Shown here piece by piece: positions 7,452 through 14,297 of a DNA stretch of 42,353 bases (within the stretch, counting starts at the first letter, position 1; the number at the start of each line of letters is the position of its first letter). Source of the stretch: Luteitalea sp. (GTDB taxonomy: Bacteria > Acidobacteriota > Vicinamibacteria > Vicinamibacterales > Vicinamibacteraceae). The DNA lies in assembly GCA_009377495.1 (NCBI GenBank), contig WHTZ01000056.1, forward strand, positions 1 to 42,353, read 5' to 3'. The notes under the pieces were generated by a model that saw only the letters and a program-made list of their open reading frames with translations, had not been told where the DNA came from and ran no database searches. A program made the position numbers and the translations under genes.

Positions 7452-8614
7452 TCGTCCTGGCCGACCTGGATATCGTCCTGCCAGATCGACTGATCCGAAG
7501 CGGCTGCCTGGTCATCGACGACGGCCGCATCGTCGACGTGCGGGAAGGCCGCGCCGCGTGGACGGGCCCCGAGTGCCGTGATCTCCACGGCCACATCGTG
7601 GTGCCCGGTTTCATCGACGTGCACGTCCACGGTGTGGAGGGACTCGACACGCTCGGTCCGGCGGCGTCCATCGGCGAGATCGCCGTGCGGCTCGTCAAGT
7701 ACGGTGTCACCGCGTTTTGCCCGACCACGATCGCCTGCCGCCCGGAGGATCTCGAGCGGGCGTTGCGTGCGACGCGCGCGGCGCGCACGCAAGCGATGGC
7801 GCGGAGCGGTGCGCGCGTCTTGCCGGCCCACTTGGAGAGCAACTTCATCAATCCGGACTACCGCGGCGCACAACCGCTCGAGTCTCTCTGCTGGCCAGGG
7901 TCTCCAGGCGGTGAGGACATCCTTCGTGTCATCGACGCGTATCGGTCCGAAGTCGGTATTGTGACCCTTGCGCCAGAGCTGCCGCATGCTCTGGCGTTGA
8001 TCCAGAAACTTGTGGCACGGGGGCATCGCGTGTCGCTCGGGCACTCCGGTGCGACGCTCGATCAAGGGCGTGCTGCCATCGACGCAGGCGCACGCCACGC
8101 CACCCACCTCTTCAACCGCATGCCACCGCTCCATCACCGCGAACCAGGTCTGGTGGGTGCCGTCTTGGCAAGCGAGGACATCGCCGCCGAGATCGTGTGT
8201 GACGGTTATCATGTGCACCCGGTCGTGGTGCGTGCGGCAATTGCTGCCAAACACCCGCAGCGCATGATGGTGATCACCGACGGCACAGCAGGGTCTGGGC
8301 TCGCGGTGGGCTCGCGCGTCGCGCTCGGCGGGCGGCCCATGACCGTGCGCGAAACGGCCTGTTTCCTGGACGATGGCACACTCGCCGGGAGTCGGCTGAC
8401 CATGGATGGGGCGTTCCGCTTCGTGGTGCAGCGGCTTGGCCTCTCGGTTGTGGATGCCGCCCGGCTCTCGGCGACGACTCAGGCGGGCGAGCTCGGACTG
8501 ATTGACGTGGGTGTTATTCGCGCAGGCGCCGTTGCAGATCTCGCCGTGCTGGGGCCTGACTGGCGGGTCCGGAGTACCTATGTTGGGGGCCAGCTCGCCT
8601 ACGATGCGACCTGA
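7448..8614 (+). CDS. nagA: N-acetylglucosamine-6-phosphate deacetylase
   Basis: Removes the acetyl group from GlcNAc-6-phosphate to give glucosamine-6-phosphate, in amino-sugar or peptidoglycan recycling. The 388-residue amidohydrolase shows the H59-x-H61 pair (GFIDVHVHG), the metal-binding Glu130 in AHLESNF, H199 (LGHSG), H220 (ATHLFN) and the catalytic Asp278 (VITDGT). The usual HLEGP-F-x-NP-x3-GAH motif reads HLESNFINPDYRGAQ here, with Gln142 at the place often held by His. Start is ATG 7,448 inside the stop of the preceding gene. No nagB or sugar transporter is nearby. Confidence 0.93.
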   Translation: MIVLADLDIVLPDRLIRSGCLVIDDGRIVDVREGRAAWTGPECRDLHGHIVVPGFIDVHVHGVEGLDTLGPAASIGEIAVRLVKYGVTAFCPTTIACRPEDLERALRATRAARTQAMARSGARVLPAHLESNFINPDYRGAQPLESLCWPGSPGGEDILRVIDAYRSEVGIVTLAPELPHALALIQKLVARGHRVSLGHSGATLDQGRAAIDAGARHATHLFNRMPPLHHREPGLVGAVLASEDIAAEIVCDGYHVHPVVVRAAIAAKHPQRMMVITDGTAGSGLAVGSRVALGGRPMTVRETACFLDDGTLAGSRLTMDGAFRFVVQRLGLSVVDAARLSATTQAGELGLIDVGVIRAGAVADLAVLGPDWRVRSTYVGGQLAYDAT

Positions 8615-8644
8615 ACTTTAGCCTGCGTCCGACCGTCTACGTCT

Positions 8645-9574
8645 ATGAAGATGAGATCTGTACGCCCAGGCCTGTTCCGCCTTCCGGTGGCAGCCACGCT
8701 CGTAGCCCCGTGTTTGTTCGGGGGTTGCGTGGTCCAGGTCGACTCAGAAGCTCAGGTCGCGACCGAGCACCAGCGATTCGCGGTGGACGGCACCCCGGAG
8801 GTCACGCTCGCGACCTTCGACGGCAGCGTTGAGGTGCGCACGTGGGATCGTCCGGAGGTCGTCGTCGACATCGAAAAGCGCGGTGCTACCGTCGAACTAT
8901 TGGAACGCATTCAAGTCTCGAGCCATCAGGAGGGCAATCGGATCCGCGTCGAGGTGCGACAGCCGTCCCAGGGGAGGTGGGGGTTCGTGGGCGCTCCCCA
9001 GAGTGCCAGGGTCACCGCATTCGTGCCGGCGATGTGTCACCTCCGAGCGCGCAGCGACGACGGTTCGATCAGCGTGGAGGGCGTGGATGGGCAGATCGAG
9101 CTGCGGACGGCGGACGGCAGCGTCACCGCGCTGAAGGTCAAGGGTGACGTGCGCGCTCACACGGGTGACGGCCGCATCAAGGTCGAAGACATGGAAGGAC
9201 GTTGCGATCTGACGACCGGTGACGGGAGCGTGACTGTCACGGGCCGGCTCACCGGTCTCAGTGTGCGCACGGGCGACGGTTCGGTGACCGTCCGGGCGTT
9301 TCCCGGAAGCCACATGGGCGCCGATTGGGACGTCGAGAGCGGTGATGGTGCCGTTCTCATCACGCTTCCCACGGCGTTCAGCGCTGATGTGGACGCGTCT
9401 ACCGGTGATGGCCGCATCCAGGTGGGGGGCTTGACGCCGGAGCTGGGCGATCGCCAGGAGCGCGATCGCCGTGATAGAGACCGCCGATCGCTCCGGACGC
9501 GACTGGGCGTCGGGGGTCACCTGTTGAAGATCCGCACGTCTGACGGATCGATTGCGCTCAAGTCCATTGAGTAG
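8645..9574 (+). CDS. DUF4097-type beta-solenoid lipoprotein
   Basis: A 309-residue protein with a lipoprotein signal ending in LFGGC (Cys28). The body repeats a strand-turn unit with the signature T-x-D-G-S/R-I/V (DDGSISVEG, ADGSVTALK, GDGRIKVED, GDGSVTVTG, GDGSVTVRA, GDGAVLIT, GDGRIQVGG, SDGSIALK). This is typical of the DUF4097/DUF4098 beta-strand repeat family. An Arg/Asp-rich charged insert (ERDRRDRDRR) near residue 278 interrupts the solenoid before its last unit. ATG 8,645 is followed by another ATG at 8,651 and neither has a clear ribosome site. The TAG stop is supplied by the repeat that begins at 9,571. Confidence 0.85.
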   Translation: MKMRSVRPGLFRLPVAATLVAPCLFGGCVVQVDSEAQVATEHQRFAVDGTPEVTLATFDGSVEVRTWDRPEVVVDIEKRGATVELLERIQVSSHQEGNRIRVEVRQPSQGRWGFVGAPQSARVTAFVPAMCHLRARSDDGSISVEGVDGQIELRTADGSVTALKVKGDVRAHTGDGRIKVEDMEGRCDLTTGDGSVTVTGRLTGLSVRTGDGSVTVRAFPGSHMGADWDVESGDGAVLITLPTAFSADVDASTGDGRIQVGGLTPELGDRQERDRRDRDRRSLRTRLGVGGHLLKIRTSDGSIALKSIE

Positions 9575-9624
9575 CGCGCCCCTTTGTAGCGCGCCCCCTT
9601 GTAGGGCGCCCCTTTAGGGGCGCC
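9571..9624. repeat. Tandem GTAGSGCGCCCCTTT units ending in a palindrome
   Basis: Three 15-bp units are contiguous: GTAGCGCGCCCCTTT (9,571-9,585), GTAGCGCGCCCCCTT (9,586-9,600) and GTAGGGCGCCCCTTT (9,601-9,615). They are followed by AGGGGCGCC, which folds back on the last unit (GGCGCCCC/GGGGCGCC). The TAG of the first unit is the stop codon of the lipoprotein gene. Related units are at 18,872 and 40,344. Confidence 0.85.
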
Positions 9625-9654
9625 ATCTACTGCATGTGATCCTCATGGCCTCAT

Positions 9655-9759
9655 GGCGCGGCTAACCGCCTCCGCCAAGGCTACGGCGGTCCACCTTCGC
9701 CAAGGCTATGGCGGACTTGTCCGCCGAAGCTTTACGCGAAGGCGGAAGCCGCGCCCTAC
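9655..9759. repeat. MITE-like 105-bp element, copy A
   Basis: This element is almost identical to the one at 27,531-27,637. It starts GGCGCGGCTAACCGCC and ends with the near inverse GGCGGAAGCCGCGCC. Inside it has two copies of CGCCAAGGCTAYGGCGG. Imperfect terminal inverted repeats, absence of coding and two scattered copies suggest a non-autonomous mobile or palindromic element. It lies six bases beyond the queC-like stop codon. No other open function is seen in the gap 9,575-9,764. Confidence 0.8.
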
Positions 9760-9764
9760 CGATC

Positions 9765-10430
9765 CTATCCATCAGATCGCCGTACGTAGTCGGTGGGATC
9801 GCTCAGCTCCGCCTGCCGAAATGCTTCCTGGCGCTCGCGACACTTACTACACCGCCCGCAGTGACGCCGGCCGCCGGGGCTCATACATGACAACGTGAGA
9901 TGGAGCGGCACGCCGAGCGCAACGCCCAGCCGAAGGACCTTCGCCTTGGGGAGATCGCGAAATGGCGTCGAGATCGCGATGTCGTGCGCAAGGCCGAGCG
10001 ACAGCGCTTGTTCGAGCGCGCGAAAGAACTCGGGCGTCGCGTCAGGGAACGGGTTGCCGGCGAGCGGCCCGAGCGCGAGCTCGTGAATGGACGCATGCGC
10101 GCAGAAGATGGCGGCCTTGCTGAGGAGCGTCACGTTGCGTCCGACGATGTAGACGTGGTCGTCTGGCGTGTGATAAGCGGGGGCATTGCCTTGAATGGCC
10201 CAGTGCGTGGGCGCGTAGACGTCGCGCATGCTTACTTCGAGCACGCGCGGTGGTCGGATGTGGCCGTGATCCGTCATGGCGGCAATGACATCGTCGAGCT
10301 GGCGCCGCTCGTCCGCTTCCCACGCGAACCCGACAGCCACGTAGATCGGTTGAACCTCGGCTCGCTTGGCCTCGTGTGCCAGCAACACCACGCTGTCGAG
10401 ACCGGCTGAGCACAGCACACCGATGCACAT
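9765..10430 (-). CDS. QueC-like 7-cyano-7-deazaguanine synthase family ligase
   Basis: A 221-residue N-type ATP pyrophosphatase. The PP-loop is S8-A-G-L-D-S13 (the usual form is SGGLDS). The C-terminal zinc site C182-x8-C191-x2-C194-x2-C197 is exactly the QueC pattern, and VGRN matches the family's P-G-R-N motif. QueC converts 7-carboxy-7-deazaguanine to preQ0 in queuosine-type pathways. No queD, queE or queF is nearby and the loop is modified, so this may be a divergent paralogue. The ATG at 10,430 is preceded not by a ribosome site but by the pyrimidine-rich strand of an 8-bp tandem repeat. Confidence 0.78.
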   Translation of the reverse strand: MCIGVLCSAGLDSVVLLAHEAKRAEVQPIYVAVGFAWEADERRQLDDVIAAMTDHGHIRPPRVLEVSMRDVYAPTHWAIQGNAPAYHTPDDHVYIVGRNVTLLSKAAIFCAHASIHELALGPLAGNPFPDATPEFFRALEQALSLGLAHDIAISTPFRDLPKAKVLRLGVALGVPLHLTLSCMSPGGRRHCGRCSKCRERQEAFRQAELSDPTDYVRRSDG

Positions 10431-10431
10431 A

Positions 10432-10471
10432 GGTGAAGGGGTGAAGGGGTAAAGGGGTAAAGGGCTACAGG
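10432..10471. repeat. 8-bp tandem repeat GGTRAAGG
   Basis: Four units, GGTGAAGG twice then GGTAAAGG twice (10,432-10,463), are followed by a decayed unit GCTACAGG. Similar but shorter runs occur at about 5,612-5,630 and 20,420-20,438. It occupies the leader just upstream of the QueC-like start codon on the reverse strand. The rest of the gap to 10,532 shows nothing clear. Confidence 0.75.
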
Positions 10472-10532
10472 ATAATGAGTCAGGTCTCGCGATGCCGCCG
10501 AGCAGAATGTAGGATAAGCTGATTTCTCAAGT

Positions 10533-11201
10533 GTGCTCGTGGCATTTTGCACGTATCCCCACATTGTCTTCGATCTTGACGGCACGCTCGTCGATTCGCG
10601 TCGCGATCTCGCGGATGCGGCGAACGCCCTCATCCGTCTTTACGGCGGTCGTCCACTTGCGCTTGACACCGTCGTCAGCATGGTCGGAGAAGGCGCCCGC
10701 AAACTGGTCGAGCGGGTGCTCGACGCCGCGGCGATCTCGCTCTCGATCGACGAGGCGCTCGAGAGGTTCCTCGAGCTGTACGAGGAGTGCTTGGACGTGC
10801 ACACACGCCCGTACGACGGCATCGTGCCTATGCTCGAAAGCCTTGGTGCGACGCGATGCCTGTCGGTGCTGACGAACAAACCGGCACGCGCCACTCGACG
10901 CTTGCTCGACGCGCTCGATCTGGCCCGCTATGTCCAGTTCGTGGTGGCTGATGATCATCGATTTCCGCGAAAGCCCGCTCCGGATGGCCTGCGGCACCTG
11001 ATCGAGCGGGCGGCTGTCACGCCAACCGAGACGCTGCTGGTCGGTGATTCGTGGGTAGACCTGCACACGGCGCGGGCAGCGGGCACGGGCGTGTGTCTTG
11101 CTCGGTACGGCTTTGGATTCGCGAGCATCCCAGCAGACGAGCGCGTGGGTGTGCCCACCATCGATCGACCCGAAGGGCTCCTCGCGTGGCTGACAAGTTG
11201 A
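10533..11201 (+). CDS. gph: HAD-family phosphoglycolate-phosphatase-like hydrolase
   Basis: A 222-residue haloacid-dehalogenase phosphatase of the Gph/PGP group. Motif I is F13-D14-L-D16-G-T-L-V (nucleophile and general acid). The helical cap follows (~25-85). Motif II is the Thr of VLTNKP, motif III is RKPAPDG and motif IV is VGDSWVDLHTARAAG. Expected reaction: dephosphorylation of 2-phosphoglycolate or a similar small phosphate ester; the substrate is not fixed by sequence. Start is GTG at 10,533 or GTG at 10,539, and ribosome-site evidence is weak for both. It converges on the dtxR-like gene and its stop codon lies inside a shared inverted repeat. Confidence 0.85.
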   Translation: MLVAFCTYPHIVFDLDGTLVDSRRDLADAANALIRLYGGRPLALDTVVSMVGEGARKLVERVLDAAAISLSIDEALERFLELYEECLDVHTRPYDGIVPMLESLGATRCLSVLTNKPARATRRLLDALDLARYVQFVVADDHRFPRKPAPDGLRHLIERAAVTPTETLLVGDSWVDLHTARAAGTGVCLARYGFGFASIPADERVGVPTIDRPEGLLAWLTS

Positions 11202-11241
11202 AGGGGCAAGGTGCCAGGTGCGAGCGTGCCCCTTCAACTTG
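11194..11241. terminator. Bidirectional hairpin containing both stop codons
   Basis: CAAGTTGAAGGGGCA (11,194-11,208) is perfectly inverted as TGCCCCTTCAACTTG (11,227-11,241) around an 18-base loop. The TGA of the HAD gene (11,199-11,201) and the TGA of the dtxR-like gene (11,234-11,236, reverse) lie in opposite arms. There is no U-tract, so any termination would rely on the stem alone or on Rho. Confidence 0.7.
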
Positions 11242-11911
11242 CCACCACCTCCACGAGCAGCTTCGACGCTGCGCGTGTGCCGAGCGTGATCGCACGATGT
11301 TCCTTAACGCTCACCCGCACGCTATCGGACGCTTTGTCACGCGCTTCCACTTCGAGATGCTGACCAGGCTTGAGGTCGCTCTGCTCGACGAAGCGGAGGA
11401 AATCCGGATCCTGATCGAGGACACGGGTCACGATCGCGTGTCGGCCGAGCGGGCAGTCGAGCAGCGTGTGATATTCGCGGTGATCGAGCGCCCCCTCCGC
11501 GCTGGGGATTGGGTCACCATGGGGATCGACCGATGGTCGACCGAGCATCTCGTCCATGCGCTCGATGAGGCGGTCCGAAACCACATGCTCGAGCTGCTCC
11601 GCTTCATCGTGCACCTCGGTCCAGCTCATGCCCATTACCTGTACGAGGAACAGCTCGACGAGCCGATGCCGCCGTAGCACCATCGCGGCAAGCAGGGCAC
11701 CGGCCTGGGTCAACCGCACGCCGGCGTACGGCTCATAGGTCACCAGCCCTGCCTCCGCAAGCGCCTTGACCATCGTCGTGGCCGTGCCGGGCACCACGTT
11801 GAGGGCTGCAGCCAGTTGGCCCATGGGAACCAGATCGCGCCCGTTGGGCAAGTCGCTCTGCCCGTGGTAGATGGCCTTGAGGTAGTTTTCGACGGTGCTC
11901 GATGGCAGCAT
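11234..11911 (-). CDS. DtxR/MntR-family metal-dependent transcriptional regulator
   Basis: A 225-residue regulator with an N-terminal winged helix (SSTVENYLKAIY, then VPMGQLAAALNVVPGTATTMVKALAEAGLVTYEPYAGVRLT), the central DtxR dimerisation and metal-binding domain (RRHRLVELFLVQVMGMSWTEV, then HDEAEQLEH and SVDPHGDPIP) and a C-terminal SH3/FeoA-like domain (~150-225). Such proteins repress manganese or iron uptake genes when loaded with Mn2+ or Fe2+. No transporter gene adjoins it. It is divergent from ubiE with only 31 bases between the starts, so a common regulatory region is possible. Confidence 0.93.
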   Translation of the reverse strand: MLPSSTVENYLKAIYHGQSDLPNGRDLVPMGQLAAALNVVPGTATTMVKALAEAGLVTYEPYAGVRLTQAGALLAAMVLRRHRLVELFLVQVMGMSWTEVHDEAEQLEHVVSDRLIERMDEMLGRPSVDPHGDPIPSAEGALDHREYHTLLDCPLGRHAIVTRVLDQDPDFLRFVEQSDLKPGQHLEVEARDKASDSVRVSVKEHRAITLGTRAASKLLVEVVAS

Positions 11912-11942
11912 GGGTCGACCGACTCCTTTATGCTAGCGAAAG

Positions 11943-12701
11943 ATGACAGTCCCCTCCACCACCTCGACCCGTCGGCCGTCGCTGGGTGAGGCGCTCTCGA
12001 CGCCCGACGGGAAGCGACGATACGTGACCGCCCTGTTCCAGCGTATCGCGCACCGCTACGACGTCATCACGGTGTTGTTGTCGTACGGGCAAGACCGGCG
12101 GTGGAAGGCCCAGCTCGTCGATCTCGCAGCCGTTCAGCCGGGTGAGCGGGCCGTCGACCTCGCCTGCGGGACGGGTGACCTGGCGTGGGCGTTGGCCGCG
12201 CGCGGTGCACTGGTGGTCGGTCTCGACCTCGCACCGGAGATGGTGCGGCTGGCGCGATTGAAGCCACACCGGCCGAGCGCCGCGTTCGTGGTAGGCGACA
12301 TGCTGAAGCTGCCGCTTCCCGACGCCAGCGCGACATTGGTCACGGCCGGCTATGGTCTCCGTAACGCCGCCGTGCTGGACACCGCCCTCACCGAGATTCA
12401 CCGGGTGCTCGCCCCGGGCGGTCGGGTGCTCGCCCTTGATTTCAACCGTCCGACCAACGGCCTTGCACGCGCCGCGTACTTCGCGTATCTGACCGTCGTC
12501 GGCTCCGTTGTCGGTCTCGCGTTGCACGGTGACCCCGACACATATCGCTACATTCCTGCCAGCCTCGCACGCTATCCGGGTGCAGAGGCGGTTGCAGTGC
12601 GGATGGCGGCGCTCGGTTTCGTCGACACCGATTGGCGGCCCCTCCTCGGAGGGTTGATGGCCATTAACGTGGGAAGGAAGAGTGATCGGGTGACACGGTA
12701 A
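11943..12701 (+). CDS. ubiE: Demethylmenaquinone methyltransferase (UbiE/MenG)
   Basis: SAM-dependent methyltransferase that completes menaquinone (and in some bacteria ubiquinone) synthesis by C-methylation of the prenylated ring. The 252-residue protein has the family hallmarks: LFQRIAHRYD near residue 31 (the usual F-x-x-I-A-x-x-Y-D), motif I V71-D-L-A-C-G-T-G-D79, the acidic ribose-binding residue in GLDLAP, and the UbiE motif GYGLRN. Together with mqnD and mqnE in this window it fits a futalosine-type menaquinone pathway. A TATGCT hexamer lies eight bases before the ATG and there is no Shine-Dalgarno, so the transcript may be leaderless. Confidence 0.93.
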   Translation: MTVPSTTSTRRPSLGEALSTPDGKRRYVTALFQRIAHRYDVITVLLSYGQDRRWKAQLVDLAAVQPGERAVDLACGTGDLAWALAARGALVVGLDLAPEMVRLARLKPHRPSAAFVVGDMLKLPLPDASATLVTAGYGLRNAAVLDTALTEIHRVLAPGGRVLALDFNRPTNGLARAAYFAYLTVVGSVVGLALHGDPDTYRYIPASLARYPGAEAVAVRMAALGFVDTDWRPLLGGLMAINVGRKSDRVTR

Positions 12702-12745
12702 CACCTTGTCACCCCTCCACCCTGTCATACTCAGGAATCGATCCT

Positions 12746-13171
12746 ATGGACTCTGGTGAGATCAAGAAGCGACTGCGACACACCATCGATCGAGCGCGCC
12801 GAGAGACCGCCGCGCGTCGGCAAACGACCGAGCAAGCCCGCGCCGACTGGGAGCGCGTGCTCGAGCACGCGACGCCATTGTGTCGGCAGCTCGTCCAAGC
12901 GTTGCGTGCGGAAGGCGTGCTGTTCACGCTGGGAACGCCGGCGGGCGAGCTCCGGCTCGACGCCGATCGAACGCCGTCCGACTATATCGCGCTCTCGCTC
13001 GACACGTTTCAGCGGCCCGCGACTGTCGTCGGCCACGTCAGCTACGTCCGCGGCCAACGCGTCGTCGTCAACGAGCACATCGTCGCGGACGCGACAGACA
13101 TTGCAGCACTCACCGAGGAGCGGGTGCTAGCCTTCCTGCTCGACGCCATTGTGCCGTTCGTTGAGAGATAA
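12746..13171 (+). CDS. Hypothetical protein
   Basis: I do not recognise this 141-residue protein. The first ~45 residues are a charged helix (KKRLRHTIDRARRETAARRQ), followed by a compact alpha/beta segment containing FTLGTPAGELRLDADRTPSDY and a final helical part. There is no signal peptide or membrane segment. Codon use and GC content match the neighbours and an AGGAAT lies 10 bases upstream of the ATG, which supports a real gene. It precedes the selenocysteine glutaredoxin candidate on the same strand with a 54-base gap. Confidence 0.7.
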   Translation: MDSGEIKKRLRHTIDRARRETAARRQTTEQARADWERVLEHATPLCRQLVQALRAEGVLFTLGTPAGELRLDADRTPSDYIALSLDTFQRPATVVGHVSYVRGQRVVVNEHIVADATDIAALTEERVLAFLLDAIVPFVER

Positions 13172-13225
13172 GGATTCGAATGGCACACTTATTTCTAGAC
13201 GAGTCCTAACCACGATCCCCCGACC

Positions 13226-13480
13226 ATGAGCACTGAGATCGTCGTCTACACCGGTATGAGCTGACTGGCGTGCGAGCGGGTGAAGGAGTTTCTTTCACGC
13301 GAGCACGTCCCGTTCGTCGAACGAAACATCGAAGAAGATGATGCAGCGTACGATGCCCTGCTTGCACTGGGCTTCCTGGCAGTTCCGGTGACCATCAGCG
13401 GACAGACGGCTGTCAAGGGCTTCGATGTTCAGCAGCTTGACGCGCTGGTCCAGGCGTGGAGGAGCGACCGGGGCGAATAG
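13226..13480 (+). CDS. Glutaredoxin-like selenoprotein with in-frame TGA (UxxC)
   Basis: Read through TGA at 13,262-13,264, this frame gives an 84-residue glutaredoxin-fold protein. The first strand is STEIVVYTGMS, followed by U13-L-A-C16, so TGA stands exactly at the first cysteine of the CxxC redox motif. After it come the helix ACERVKEFLSREHVPF, the cis-proline loop LAVP54VTISG and the glutaredoxin tail V-K-G65-F66-D67. The length is normal for a glutaredoxin and the frame after TGA is intact to TAG at 13,478. ATG 13,226 is the only conventional start: an in-frame TAG stands upstream at 13,196. A conventional start after the TGA (GTG 13,280) would lose the first strand and both redox residues. 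Selenocysteine insertion is inferred; a one-base TGC-to-TGA nonsense mutation is the alternative. No sel genes are in the window. Confidence 0.82.
13280..13298 (+). promoter_or_regulatory. Candidate bacterial SECIS hairpin
   Basis: GTGAAGG (13,280-13,286) pairs with CTTTCAC (13,292-13,298), with one G-U pair, around an AGTTT loop. The loop starts 22 bases after the TGA and has G as its second base. Bacterial SECIS elements usually lie within the coding sequence just after UGA, with the loop 16-37 bases away and a guanine among the first two loop bases, so the geometry fits. A competing longer stem, GCGTG/CACGC (13,268-13,272 with 13,296-13,300), is possible. Confidence 0.55.
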
Positions 13481-13529
13481 TATGGGAATCGGCTTGCCAT
13501 GAGCGAGTCGAATGGAAGGAGTGGATCGC

Positions 13530-14297
13530 GTGCGCATACAACGGGCACCAGGAGCAGTTCTCTGTGGCGTGATGCTTGCCGGGGCGAGCATGCCTCAGCA
13601 CACGTGGGCACAGGAGGCGCCACGCCCCGGCGCGGCTGAGCCTGCCGACGTCGGCGTGGTCCGACAGCTCGATCGCGATGTTGTCCACGCGACAGGCGAG
13701 GGCATGGTGCGAGCGACACCAGATCGAGCGCGCGTGACCGTGACCGCCGAGGCACGAGACCGGGCGCCTCGAACCGCGCAAGAGAAGAACGCCCAGGCGA
13801 TGGCGGCCGTGCAGGCACGTCTCGAGGAGCTCGGTATTCCGAGCGACGCCGTTCGGACGACAACCCTCGACCTGCAGCCGCAGTACGATTATGTCGATGG
13901 CAAGCAGCGGTTTCGGGAGTACGTTGCGCGCAACTCGATCGAGGTGCGGCTGGACGATATCGCTCGGGTGGGCGAGATCATCGATGCTGCGGTGACGTCG
14001 GGCGCGACCGAAGTGAGCAGCATTGAGTTCGATCTCAAGAAGCGAGACGAGTTGGAGCGCGAAGCGTTGAAGCAGGCCGTAGCGGAGGCGCGGGCACGCG
14101 CCGAGGCGATGGCTACGGCCGCCGGCCGCGCGTTTGACCGCATCGTGCGTATCAGCGACCAGCTCCAGGCAGATCTGCCCCCGCCCGTGCCGCTTAGGCA
14201 GGCGATGCGCGCAGAGGCTGTGGACGTGCAGACGCCCGTTGCGCCCGGCGAGATCGAGATCCGGGCCCAGGTCTCGCTGACCGCTACGCTCAAATGA
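13530..14297 (+). CDS. Secreted SIMPL-domain (DUF541) protein
   Basis: A 255-residue protein with a signal peptide (~residues 1-28, ending near HTWAQEA) and a SIMPL domain: VVHATGEGMVRATPDRARVTV, then a long helical segment, LQPQYDYVDGKQRFREYVARNSIEV, and the closing strand EIEIRAQVSLTATL. Family members (BP26, YggE) are periplasmic or outer-membrane-associated and linked to stress tolerance, with no known enzymatic role. GTG 13,530 is preferred because AAGGAG stands eight bases upstream; the in-frame ATG at 13,512 overlaps that site. The stop overlaps the rmuC start (ATGA). Confidence 0.86.
   Translation: MRIQRAPGAVLCGVMLAGASMPQHTWAQEAPRPGAAEPADVGVVRQLDRDVVHATGEGMVRATPDRARVTVTAEARDRAPRTAQEKNAQAMAAVQARLEELGIPSDAVRTTTLDLQPQYDYVDGKQRFREYVARNSIEVRLDDIARVGEIIDAAVTSGATEVSSIEFDLKKRDELEREALKQAVAEARARAEAMATAAGRAFDRIVRISDQLQADLPPPVPLRQAMRAEAVDVQTPVAPGEIEIRAQVSLTATLK

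Noticed and set aside
9571..9759. CRISPR array
   Set aside because: The units are contiguous and palindromic without unique spacers of constant length, and no cas gene is near.
13280..13480. A separate 66-residue protein starting at GTG 13,280
   Set aside because: It would be a glutaredoxin lacking its first strand and redox motif; the longer TGA-containing frame explains the sequence better.
13226..13480. Glutaredoxin pseudogene by nonsense mutation
   Set aside because: Not excluded, but there are no other disruptions, and a random stop exactly at the first redox cysteine followed by a SECIS-like hairpin is less likely than selenocysteine.
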